Of a stretch of 64,000 nucleotides of DNA, positions 7,808 through 15,563 are shown piece by piece. Every line of letters starts with the position of its first letter. The first letter of the stretch is position 1. The DNA is taken from positions 2,914,001 to 2,978,000 of the forward strand of contig NZ_BNEL01000001.1 of NCBI RefSeq assembly GCF_018327685.1. Direction: 5' to 3'. The translations under genes and the position numbers were made by a program. Below the pieces are notes generated by a model. That model was not told the origin of the DNA, made no database searches, and saw only the letters and a list, made by a program, of their open reading frames with translations. This DNA comes from Streptomyces sp. TS71-3. GTDB lineage: Bacteria > Actinomycetota > Actinomycetes > Streptomycetales > Streptomycetaceae.

Positions 7808-8937
7808 CACGCCTGCCCGACTTCCGCCTGGAGAGCTACTTCTCCCGCTGGGAGTTCACCGCGCGGTACCACATGACCGCCTCGGACGCGCAGACCATGA
7901 CCCTGCGCGAGCTGCTCGACCTCGCCGGCGACGAGGACCGCGCCGCGTTCGAGAGCCTGTCCCTGGGCTACACCGAGACGTTCGGCGCGCCGGACCTGCG
8001 GGAGGCGATAGCCGCCACGTACGACCGGGCGGACGCCGCCGACGTGCTCTGCTTCGCCGGCGCCGAGGAAGGCCTGTACCTGGCGATGCAGGTGCTGCTG
8101 GACGCCGGCGACCACGCGGTCGTCATCACGCCCAACTACCAGGCCGCCGAGACCGTCCCGCGCTCGCTGTGCGAGGTCACGGGCGTCGCCCTCGACCCGG
8201 GCGACGACTGGGCGCTGGACCTCGACGAGGTGCGTGCCGCACTCCGCCCGAACACCCGCGTGGTGTCGGTGAACTTCCCCCACAACCCCACCGGCAAGGT
8301 CCTCGGGGCCGCCGACTTCGCCGCGCTGGCCCGGCTCTGCGACGAGCGGGGGATCCGGCTGTTCAGCGACGAGGTCTACCGCGGCCTGGAGCGCGATCGG
8401 GACCGCACCCTGCCGCAGGCCGCGGACCTGTCCGAACGCGCCCTCTCGCTGAACGTGACGTCCAAGGCGCTCGGCCTGCCGGGCCTCAGGATCGGCTGGA
8501 TCGCCTGCCGCGACCGGGAGCTGCTGTCCCGGCTGGAACGGGCCAAGCACTACACCACCATCTGCAACGCCGCCCCCAGCGAGTTCCTGGCCAGGATCGC
8601 GCTGGAGGCCCGGGCGGCGATCCTGGAGCGCAACCGCGCGCTGATCGCCCGCAACCTCCCCCTCTTCGACGCGTTCTTCGCGGAGCACCCCGACCTGTTC
8701 GAGTGGCGGGCGCCGGACGGCGGTTGCGTGGCGTTCCCCCGCTACCTCGGCCCGGAGGGAGTGGAGGAGTTCTGCGCGCGCCTGGTCGCGGAGGCCGGCG
8801 TCCTGCTGCTGCCCGCGGGCGTCTACCGCTCCGACCTCACCCCGACGCCCACCGACCGGTTCCGCATCGGCGTCGGACGGGCCCACCCGGAGGAGGGCCT
8901 GGCCGCGTTCGGGGAGTGGCTGCGGTCGGGGCGGTGA
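7804..8937 (+). CDS. PLP-dependent aminotransferase, class I/II
   Basis: 377 residues from GTG 7804 (GTGA overlap with the regulator). Fold-type I aminotransferase: the NFPHNPTG block at 158-165, the SDEVY segment at 188-192, the PLP lysine K221 in TSKALGLPGLRIGW, and a C-terminal arginine region (RFRIGVGR). The early motif GYTETFGAPDLREAIAATY also fits this family. The substrate is unknown; coupling to a YheO-type sensor points to an amino acid. Similarity to capreomycidine-synthase-like members is possible but not decisive. Confidence 0.92.
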   Translation: MTRLPDFRLESYFSRWEFTARYHMTASDAQTMTLRELLDLAGDEDRAAFESLSLGYTETFGAPDLREAIAATYDRADAADVLCFAGAEEGLYLAMQVLLDAGDHAVVITPNYQAAETVPRSLCEVTGVALDPGDDWALDLDEVRAALRPNTRVVSVNFPHNPTGKVLGAADFAALARLCDERGIRLFSDEVYRGLERDRDRTLPQAADLSERALSLNVTSKALGLPGLRIGWIACRDRELLSRLERAKHYTTICNAAPSEFLARIALEARAAILERNRALIARNLPLFDAFFAEHPDLFEWRAPDGGCVAFPRYLGPEGVEEFCARLVAEAGVLLLPAGVYRSDLTPTPTDRFRIGVGRAHPEEGLAAFGEWLRSGR

Positions 8938-9313
8938 CGGTCGGCGGGGCGGTGACGGCCCGGAGGGCGGTGGCCGGGACCGGCGACGGGGTGCGGGGTG
9001 CGGCCGGTCGCGGGGGCGCGGGATGCGGAACGTGACGCGGCGCGTGGCCGGGCCCATTCGTGGTGACCTCTCACCCGAACGGCCGCCGCGGGCCTGATCT
9101 CCCGGCGGCGCGTGGCGTGATCCGTTCGACGATGGCGGTGTGCGGTGGCCGTCGCCCCGTCAGGGCTCGCGGCGGGGTTCGCGGCGGCGCCATAAGCACG
9201 GCTCATGGCCGCTGTAGGCGATGCGACTGGGACGGGTGCTGCATCGGGCGCGCGGCGGTGGTTGCGTGGGACCTGCGGACACCGCACGGCCCCGGCGAAC
9301 CCCAGGAGTCACG
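8938..9313. other. Intergenic, nothing recognised
   Basis: 376 bases of very GC-rich DNA between the aminotransferase and crotonase genes. No convincing coding frame, hairpin or operator was recognised. It should contain the promoter of the downstream three-gene unit. Confidence 0.5.
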
Positions 9314-10093
9314 ATGCCCAGCACCGCAAAGGCACCCGCCTATTTCCACGCCTTCGAGAACATCGCCATGGAGCGCTCCGAGGCGGGCGTGCTCACGGTC
9401 CGCTTTCACACCGGCGGCGGCCCGGCGACGTTCACCGGGCGGCTGCACACCGACCTGCCCCGGGCCCTGTTCGAGATCGGGGACGACCGGGACAACCGCG
9501 TGCTGGTGCTCACCGGCACCGGCGACCGCTTCATGACCGACATCGACGGCCCGAGCCTCGGCGACATCACCAAACCCGCCGAGTGGGACCGCACCATCGC
9601 CGAGGGCCGCCGCGTGATGCAGCGCCTGGTGGACCTGGAGATGCCGATCATCGCCGCGGTGAACGGCCCCGCGTCCGTGCACAGCGAGTACGCGCTGCTC
9701 GCGGACATCGTCGTCGCCGCCGACACCGCCGTCTTCTCCGACTTCCCGCACCTCACGTTCGGCATCGTCCCCGGCGACGGCGTCCAGATCGCCTGGGAGG
9801 AGGCGATCGGGGCGGCCCGCACCCGGTACCTGACGCTCACCCAGGGCTCGTTCACCGCCGAGCAGGCCGAGCGCTGGGGAGCCGTCGCCGAGGTGCTGCC
9901 GCTCGCCGAGGTGCTGCCACGGGCCCGGGAACTCGCCGAGCAGCTGGCCGCCAGGCCGCGGTTGCTGACGCGCTACCTGGCGATCACCCTCCGGCAGCGG
10001 ATCAGCCGCCGGATGGCCGAGGGCACCCAGCTCGGCATGGCCCTGGAGGGCCTCACCGCAGCGGACCTGGCCCACCAGGGCCAGGACACATGA
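9314..10093 (+). CDS. Crotonase-family hydrolase, 6-oxocamphor-hydrolase-like
   Basis: 259 residues from ATG 9314, selected by AGGAG 5 bases upstream (an in-frame start at 9221 lacks one). The crotonase fold is clear (VLVLTGTGDRFMTDID, PIIAAVNGPA, DIVVAADTAVFSDFPH). The layout around H123, H146 and D155 (PHLTFGIVPGDG) resembles 6-oxocamphor hydrolase, a retro-Claisen C-C bond hydrolase, more than typical enoyl-CoA hydratases. A cyclic beta-diketone hydrolase role is therefore possible. The next gene overlaps by 4 bases (ATGA). Confidence 0.85.
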   Translation: MPSTAKAPAYFHAFENIAMERSEAGVLTVRFHTGGGPATFTGRLHTDLPRALFEIGDDRDNRVLVLTGTGDRFMTDIDGPSLGDITKPAEWDRTIAEGRRVMQRLVDLEMPIIAAVNGPASVHSEYALLADIVVAADTAVFSDFPHLTFGIVPGDGVQIAWEEAIGAARTRYLTLTQGSFTAEQAERWGAVAEVLPLAEVLPRARELAEQLAARPRLLTRYLAITLRQRISRRMAEGTQLGMALEGLTAADLAHQGQDT

Positions 10094-10872
10094 CACCGGC
10101 GAACCGCCGGCTCCGGGCGCTGGGCGCCACCTCTCTGCGGCTCGCGCGCACCGTCGCGTCACTCGGCCCCGCCGAGCTGGCCGCGCCCTCGGGCGCCGAG
10201 GGCTGGAGCATCGCCCGGGTGCTGTCCCACCTGGGCTCCGGCACCGAGGTCTGCACGGGCCTCGTCGCACGCGGCCTCGCCGGCGACACCCGCGGCCCCG
10301 ACCGGCGGGACATGCTCGCGGTGGGGGCGCGGTGGGACGCGCTGTCCCCCTGGGCACAGCGTGACGCCTGGCTCCAGGCGGACCGGCGCCACCGCGAGCT
10401 GCTGGGCTCCCTCGGCGAGGCGGAGCTGAGGACGGCGCGGGTGCCGTACCCGACCGGCCTGCTCGACGTCGCCGGCTACCTCGGCCACCGGCTGTCGGAG
10501 CAGGCCCTGCGCGCCTGGGACATCGAGGTGGCCCTGGACGCGTCGGCGACCGTGCCCCCGGCCGAGACCGCCCTGCTGTGGGAACGGATCGACCTCGTGG
10601 CCGGACGGTACTGCGACGCGGACACCCGGGCGCGCCTCGCGCCGCACCGGATCCGCGTGCGGCTCACCGACACCGGCCGCACCCTCTTCCTCGACATCGG
10701 CGAGGAACTGCACCTCTTCCCCGTGGAACCCGTCGACCCCACCGGCCTGCTCGCCGGTCCCGCCGAGGCGGTGCTGCGCCTGCTGCACGGCCGCGGCCGC
10801 CCCACGGACCCGGTGACCACCGAGGGGCCGGTCACCGTCGACGACCTGCGGGCGCTCTTTCCAGGCTTGTGA
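10090..10872 (+). CDS. Maleylpyruvate isomerase/DinB-like mycothiol-type protein
   Basis: 260 residues. The N-terminal four-helix DinB-like domain shows WSIARVLSHLGSG and a later GHRLSEQALRAWDIEVAL, matching the mycothiol-dependent maleylpyruvate isomerase N-terminal family, where three His residues bind a metal. The C-terminal third fits the companion domain. Its ATG overlaps the crotonase stop, and a disulfide oxidoreductase follows, so a mycothiol-dependent step after ring cleavage is a reasonable inference. Confidence 0.85.
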   Translation: MTPANRRLRALGATSLRLARTVASLGPAELAAPSGAEGWSIARVLSHLGSGTEVCTGLVARGLAGDTRGPDRRDMLAVGARWDALSPWAQRDAWLQADRRHRELLGSLGEAELRTARVPYPTGLLDVAGYLGHRLSEQALRAWDIEVALDASATVPPAETALLWERIDLVAGRYCDADTRARLAPHRIRVRLTDTGRTLFLDIGEELHLFPVEPVDPTGLLAGPAEAVLRLLHGRGRPTDPVTTEGPVTVDDLRALFPGL

Positions 10873-10929
10873 CGAGTGGCCGCACCATCAGCCCCGCTGC
10901 TATCAGCCCCGACTCCGATACGAGAGACG

Positions 10930-12378
10930 ATGACCGACTCACGAGACAACCAGGCAACCCTCACCTACGACGTGGTCGTGCTGGGCACGGGCCCGGTCGG
11001 CCAGAACCTCGCCGACCGCGCACGCGCCGCCGGCCTCAGCGTGGCCGCCGTGGAGCGCGAGCTGGTGGGCGGCGAGTGCTCCTACTGGGCCTGCGTACCC
11101 AGCAAGGCGCTGCTGCGGCCGATCATCGCGGTCGCCGACGCCCGGCGCGTGGACGGCGCCCGGCAGGCCGTCACGGGCCCGCTCGACACCTCCGCCGTCT
11201 TCGCCCGCCGCGACCGCTACGTGACCGGCTGGGACGACTCCGGGCAGGCCGCCTCCCTCACCTCCGGCGGCGTCGACCTGTTCCGCGGGCACGGCCGGAT
11301 CGACGGTCCCCGGCAGGTCGTCGTCACCACCGCGGACGGCACCCGGCAGACCCTCGTCGCACGGCACGCCGTAGGCATCGCCACCGGCAGCCGGCCCCTG
11401 CTGCCCGACATCCCCGGCGTCGACGAGGCCAGGGCGTGGACCAACCGGCACGGCACCGACTCCAGCACCGTGCCCGGCCGGCTCGTCGTCATCGGCGGCG
11501 GCGGGGTCGGCGTCGAGATGGCCACCCTCTGGCAGGGGCTCGGCTCCCGCGTCACGCTCCTCGCCCGGCGCGCCCTGCTGCCCCGCATGGAGCCCTTCGC
11601 GGGGGAGATGGTCGCGCGCGGCCTCACCGAGGCGGGCGTGGACGTGCGGATCGGAGTGCAGGCCAGTGCCCTGCGCCGGCCCGAGCCCAAGGGCCCCGTC
11701 ACGCTCACCCTGGACGACGGCGGCGAGCTGGAGGCCGACGAGGTGCTCTTCGCCACCGGCCGCGCCCCGCTCACCGACGACATAGGCCTCGACACGGTCG
11801 GCCTCACCCCCGGCTCCTGGCTGGACGTCGACACCACCTGCCGGGTGGACGGCGTCGAGGGCGGCTGGCTCTACGCCGTGGGCGACGTCAACCACCACGC
11901 GCTCCTCACCCACCAGGGCAAGTACCAGGCCCGCACGGCGGGCGACGCGATCGGCGCGCGTGCGGCGGGGCGTCCGGTGGACGACGCCGCGTGGGGCGAC
12001 CACGCCACCACCGCCGACCAGCACGCGGTGCCGCAGGTCTTCTTCACCGACCCCGAGGCGGGTGCGGTGGGGCTGACGGAGCAGGAGGCGACCCGTGCGG
12101 GCCACCGCGTCAGGACGGTCGACCTCGACTTCAACGCCGCCCAGGGGGCCAACCTGTACGCCGACGGGTACCAGGGGCACGCCCGGATGGTCGTCGACGC
12201 CGATCGGGAGGTGTTGCTCGGGGTGACGTTCGTGGGGCCCGGGGTCAGCGAGCTGCTGCACTCGGCGACGGTCGCGGTGGCCGGAGAGGTGCCGCTGAAG
12301 CGGCTTCGGCACGCGGTCGCGTGCTTCCCCACGGTCAGCGAGGTGTGGATGTTCCTGGTGGCCGCCTACCGGCGGTAG
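10930..12378 (+). CDS. FAD/NAD(P)-dependent pyridine nucleotide-disulfide oxidoreductase
   Basis: 482 residues from ATG 10930 (GAGAG upstream). FAD-binding GTGPVG near residue 19, the redox disulfide C50-SYWA-C55 in GGECSYWACVPSKALLRP, a second nucleotide fold GGGGVGVEM and the FAD motif YAVGDVN are all seen. The C-terminal motif that usually reads HPT..SE reads CFPTVSEVW, so the usual catalytic His is absent. That pattern occurs in a group of actinobacterial lipoamide-dehydrogenase-like proteins. The true disulfide substrate is unknown; mycothione or a thiol linked to the two upstream genes is possible. Confidence 0.9.
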   Translation: MTDSRDNQATLTYDVVVLGTGPVGQNLADRARAAGLSVAAVERELVGGECSYWACVPSKALLRPIIAVADARRVDGARQAVTGPLDTSAVFARRDRYVTGWDDSGQAASLTSGGVDLFRGHGRIDGPRQVVVTTADGTRQTLVARHAVGIATGSRPLLPDIPGVDEARAWTNRHGTDSSTVPGRLVVIGGGGVGVEMATLWQGLGSRVTLLARRALLPRMEPFAGEMVARGLTEAGVDVRIGVQASALRRPEPKGPVTLTLDDGGELEADEVLFATGRAPLTDDIGLDTVGLTPGSWLDVDTTCRVDGVEGGWLYAVGDVNHHALLTHQGKYQARTAGDAIGARAAGRPVDDAAWGDHATTADQHAVPQVFFTDPEAGAVGLTEQEATRAGHRVRTVDLDFNAAQGANLYADGYQGHARMVVDADREVLLGVTFVGPGVSELLHSATVAVAGEVPLKRLRHAVACFPTVSEVWMFLVAAYRR

Positions 12379-12800
12379 GGAGCCCCTTTGGGCCCGGGGC
12401 GCCCACGGGCCCTTTCGGGCCCGGGGCGCCGACTGCCTGGTTGCGGTGGGCCGCTGCCTTGCCCTTCGCCCGCTGTTCTTTCGCCTGCGGCGGCTCTTCG
12501 CCTTGCGGCGGCCTTTCGCTTGTGGCCTCTCTTCGCTTGCAGCGTCTCTTGGCCTGCGGCGGCTTCTTCGCCTGCGGCGGGCCAGGGGTCCTGCCCCTCG
12601 GGCTTGGTTTGCGACGTTCGGTTCGTTTCGGCTGGTCGCTCCCCCACTGCCTTGAGGGCGGGGGAGGTGCCCCCACCCCGCGCCCCTTTGGGGCTGACCG
12701 TTGGCCGCCTGATTCAGGGGTGGGCGGTCGGGTACGCGGGCGGGGAAGTTCGATCGCACCGTTCGATACGGCTCCAGCGAGGAGACGGAGGGAGTGGACC
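12379..12800. repeat. Low-complexity intergenic region with degenerate repeats
   Basis: 422 bases. The first part holds two near copies of TTTGGGCCCGGGGCGCC (about 12388-12430), then a run of loosely repeated CTTCGCCTGCGGCGG units (about 12480-12580), then GGGGGAGGTGCCCCCACC-type palindromes near 12660. No gene is supported. The palindromes may terminate the upstream oxidoreductase transcript. Confidence 0.5.
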
Positions 12801-13022
12801 ATGACCACCGAGACGCAGATGACCCACAGGACGTACGACCTGGTCAGCCTGCTGTACCACACGCTGAAGGAGTCGGCGACGCTGGAGATGTACATCGAGG
12901 ACGCGCGCAAGGCCGGTGACGACGAGCTCTCCGGGTTCCTCCAGTCCATCCAGGCCGAGGACGGGGACCGCGTGCGGCGGGCCGAGCAGATGCTGACCGG
13001 GCGCCTCCAGGGCGGCGGCTGA
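12801..13022 (+). CDS. Small conserved helical protein
   Basis: 73 residues from ATG 12801, with GGAGGGAG 8 bases upstream. The sequence is predicted mostly helical (YDLVSLLYHTLKESATLEMYIEDARKAGDDELSGFLQSIQAED). It resembles small actinobacterial proteins of the ferritin/rubrerythrin-like helical type but lacks a full metal site. Its function is not known to me. It stands alone between two intergenic regions. Confidence 0.75.
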   Translation: MTTETQMTHRTYDLVSLLYHTLKESATLEMYIEDARKAGDDELSGFLQSIQAEDGDRVRRAEQMLTGRLQGGG

Positions 13023-13297
13023 CCGTTCCGGGCGGGGGAGGACCACAACATCCGGACGCGGCGGTCGCCTGCCCCCGCGTCCGGACCACCATGCATCCGG
13101 AGGATCCGGGACCGATCGGCCGCAGGCGGTGATCCCTGTGCCACCGCGGCCGAAAGCGCAGGACAGCGAGGTGTGTAGCCTGCACCCGCGTTTGGCGCGA
13201 GCATGACGGGACAGACGCATCGGCACGGAACCGGAACGGGGGCGCGGAAGCGCAACGGGACACGGACTCCCCCGCGGACCACGGGCATGGAGGCGAC

Positions 13298-14359
13298 GTG
13301 GCGGACCAGATGACCAGCAGGCCCGCAGGACTTCAGGAAGACCACCGAAACCGAACCCGGGGGGACGCGGGCGCCGCGCCGAGCCGGCGGAGCATCCTCG
13401 CCGCCGCGGTGCCGGGCGCACTGGCCGCCGTCGGCCTGCTCGCCGGCTGCGGCGAGACGGGCGTCGCGAACGGCGCGTCCGACCCCAAGGCGAGCTCATC
13501 AGGGCGTCGTTCGCCCTCTCCCTCGCACTCGCCCTCACCCTCGCCGACCCCGAAACCACCGCCCGAGCTGCCCCGCGGCGGCCGGACGCTGTTCCCCGCC
13601 CACCGGCTCTTCGGCTACTGCGGCCTGCCCGGTGCCGCCGCCCTCGGCCGGCTCGGCACGGGCGACCCCGAGCAGCGGGCGGACGAGATAGAGGAGCGGG
13701 CCCACGCCTACAGCGGCGGACGCACGGCCTTGCCGGTGTTCGAGCTGCTGGCGTGCGTCGCCGACGCCAGCCCGGGCCCGGACGGCACCTACCGGACCCG
13801 TACGCCGGACGACACCATAGGCCGCTTCCACGAACTCGCCCGCAAGCACCGCGCGATGCTGCTGCTGAACATCCAGCCGGGCCGGGCCTCCGTCCTCGAC
13901 GAGGTGAAGGCGCTGCACGACTGGCTCGTGCACCCCGACGTCGGCGTGGCGCTCGACCCGGAGTGGGAGATGGGGCCCGGCCAGGTGCCGGGCAACACCT
14001 ACGGCTACACCGACGGCGGCGAGCTCAACTCCGTCGCGCACTACCTGTCGGGCCTGATCGACGACCACCACCTCCCCGAGAAGCCCCTCGTCTTCCACGA
14101 GGTGGCCACCTCCGTGGTCGGCGACAGGGGTTCCCTGCGGCCCCACCCCGGCGTGGTGCCGATCATGAGCGCGGACGGCATAGGTTCGCCGGGCCTGAAG
14201 CGCGCCACCTGGCACCGGCTGGTGCGGAACATGCCCGACGGCCTGCACACCGGCTTCAAGCTCTTCTACGACGAGGACACGCGGGGCGGCACGGGGCTGA
14301 TGTCCCCGAAGGACGTCCTGGCCCTGCGGCCGCAGCCGGAGTACGTGATGTACGAGTAG
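13298..14359 (+). CDS. Secreted lipoprotein, hypothetical
   Basis: 353 residues from GTG 13298 (GGAGG 5-9 bases upstream). The N-terminus has twin arginines and a hydrophobic stretch ending in the lipobox LLAGC (about residues 27-50), so it is a lipoprotein, possibly Tat-exported. A Ser/Pro linker (about 65-90) follows, then a globular domain with FGYCGLPGAAALG, DPEWEMGPGQ and FKLFYDEDT. The last part looks like a TIM-barrel glycosidase-like fold, but I cannot name the family with certainty. Confidence 0.82.
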   Translation: MADQMTSRPAGLQEDHRNRTRGDAGAAPSRRSILAAAVPGALAAVGLLAGCGETGVANGASDPKASSSGRRSPSPSHSPSPSPTPKPPPELPRGGRTLFPAHRLFGYCGLPGAAALGRLGTGDPEQRADEIEERAHAYSGGRTALPVFELLACVADASPGPDGTYRTRTPDDTIGRFHELARKHRAMLLLNIQPGRASVLDEVKALHDWLVHPDVGVALDPEWEMGPGQVPGNTYGYTDGGELNSVAHYLSGLIDDHHLPEKPLVFHEVATSVVGDRGSLRPHPGVVPIMSADGIGSPGLKRATWHRLVRNMPDGLHTGFKLFYDEDTRGGTGLMSPKDVLALRPQPEYVMYE

Positions 14360-14427
14360 GACGTGGGCCGGGGGCGAAGCGGCCCTGTTGTCCGAAGGAC
14401 CGGTGGCCGATCGGCGGGCCGTCCGGG

Positions 14428-15033
14428 TCAGATGTCCGTGCACGTGGGCCAGGTGGCCACCGTCCACTCCAGCCAGCCCGGCCAGCCCGCCGGCGGGGCG
14501 GGAAGCTCCCCGCCGTCGAGTTCGGCGGCGTCGGGCACCTCGAACCGCTCCCGCCAGGCGTCCAGGTCGGCCTCGGTCATCGGGAACGTCTGATGGGGTG
14601 TCGTTTCCTGGCGGTGCGCGATGCGGGCGACCTGGACGTCCCTGTCCACGGGCAGGTAGACCACCCGGCATGACGCCCCGACCGAGCCGGCCAGCCAGCG
14701 CAGTGCCGACCGTTCGTCGCGGCTCCAGAGCCCGAAGTCGAGTACGACGCTGGTCCCCAGCCGCAGCGCCTGTAGCGCGACCGAGATGAGCCGCCCTTCG
14801 AGCACCCAGCGCTTGCCGTCGGCCATCGAATCGCCGAACAGCGGGATCATCCAGTGATCCGGGGTCAGCCGCAGCGCCCGGTGGGTCGCGGCGAGCTCCT
14901 TGGCACGGGTGGTCTTCCCGGCCCCGGGGAGCCCGACCATCAGGAGCAGGGTGGCGGCGGCACGCGGGTGCCGCGTGGCGCCGGGTCCGGCGGAATGCGG
15001 GTGCTGGGCATCGAAATGCTGTGACTGAGACAT
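14428..15033 (-). CDS. P-loop ATPase/kinase (AAA_33-like)
   Basis: 201 residues. Walker A GLPGAGKTT at about residues 34-42, then TPDHWMIPLFGD and VVLDFGLWSRDERSALRWLA. This matches the zeta-toxin-like or polynucleotide-kinase-like AAA_33 family that phosphorylates small molecules or nucleic acids. ATG 15033 has AGGGAA upstream. It is transcribed away from the biosynthetic operon; a role in self-resistance is only a guess. Confidence 0.85.
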   Translation of the reverse strand: MSQSQHFDAQHPHSAGPGATRHPRAAATLLLMVGLPGAGKTTRAKELAATHRALRLTPDHWMIPLFGDSMADGKRWVLEGRLISVALQALRLGTSVVLDFGLWSRDERSALRWLAGSVGASCRVVYLPVDRDVQVARIAHRQETTPHQTFPMTEADLDAWRERFEVPDAAELDGGELPAPPAGWPGWLEWTVATWPTCTDI

Positions 15034-15148
15034 GACTTCCCTGATCAGGCAGGATGGCCCGGCATCACAGGAATACGAGTGACTGCCGGCAGGACACTGA
15101 TCCGGCGGTACGTCCTCGCACTGCCCCGCACGGGGGGGCAGGCAATGG

Positions 15149-15189
15149 CCGCGGTTACGGAAACCGCGGGACCGCCGCTAAGCGGCGGT
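15149..15189. promoter_or_regulatory. Two adjacent perfect hairpins
   Basis: CCGCGGTT (15149-15156) pairs with AACCGCGG (15162-15169), and ACCGCCGCT (15171-15179) pairs with AGCGGCGGT (15181-15189). Back-to-back dyads in a divergent promoter region could be operators or transcript leader structures; they are too isolated from any gene end to be ordinary terminators. Confidence 0.5.
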
Positions 15190-15462
15190 CGTGGTCATGG
15201 GAGCACAGCAGCACATGTCCTGATCGTAGCGGACGGCCGATCCTGCGGGTGGATGTCCGTCGGGGACGGATATCCGTCCCGTCGCTTCCACGGGGCCCCA
15301 CGCGTCCCCCTGTATACGACGCGCCCCCGGAGCACAAGGGTGTGACCTCACTCACAAGAGGATCAATTCCGCTGTGCCTACGGGAAGTTACAGAGCCGTA
15401 GTAGCACCGTCTACGTGCATGACATGAGACGCATACGTAACACCCCCAGCATTTTCTAGATC

Positions 15463-15501
15463 AATCGACTGACAATCGACCGTATCGACTGACCAATCGA
15501 C
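15463..15501 (+). promoter_or_regulatory. Cluster of four ATCGAC repeats
   Basis: ATCGAC occurs at 15464, 15475, 15484 and 15496, three of the copies as AATCGAC. Spacing is 11, 9 and 12 bases, close to one helical turn, and a related GTCGAGTCGAT follows at about 15511. The cluster ends about 60 bases before the first biosynthetic gene, so it is a candidate pathway-regulator binding array. Confidence 0.5.
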
Positions 15502-15563
15502 GCACCCAACGTCGAGTCGATCTGCGCCCCGGCGCTTCCCAGGACATTGAGGGGTTCACTCAG

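Larger units (their letters stand above)
15034..15563. other. Divergent promoter region of kinase and biosynthetic operon
   Basis: 530 bases with lower GC near the right end. It contains two adjacent hairpins (15149-15189) and a cluster of AATCGAC repeats (15463-15501), both listed separately. The promoter for the large operon should be here; no confident -35/-10 pair was identified. Confidence 0.6.
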
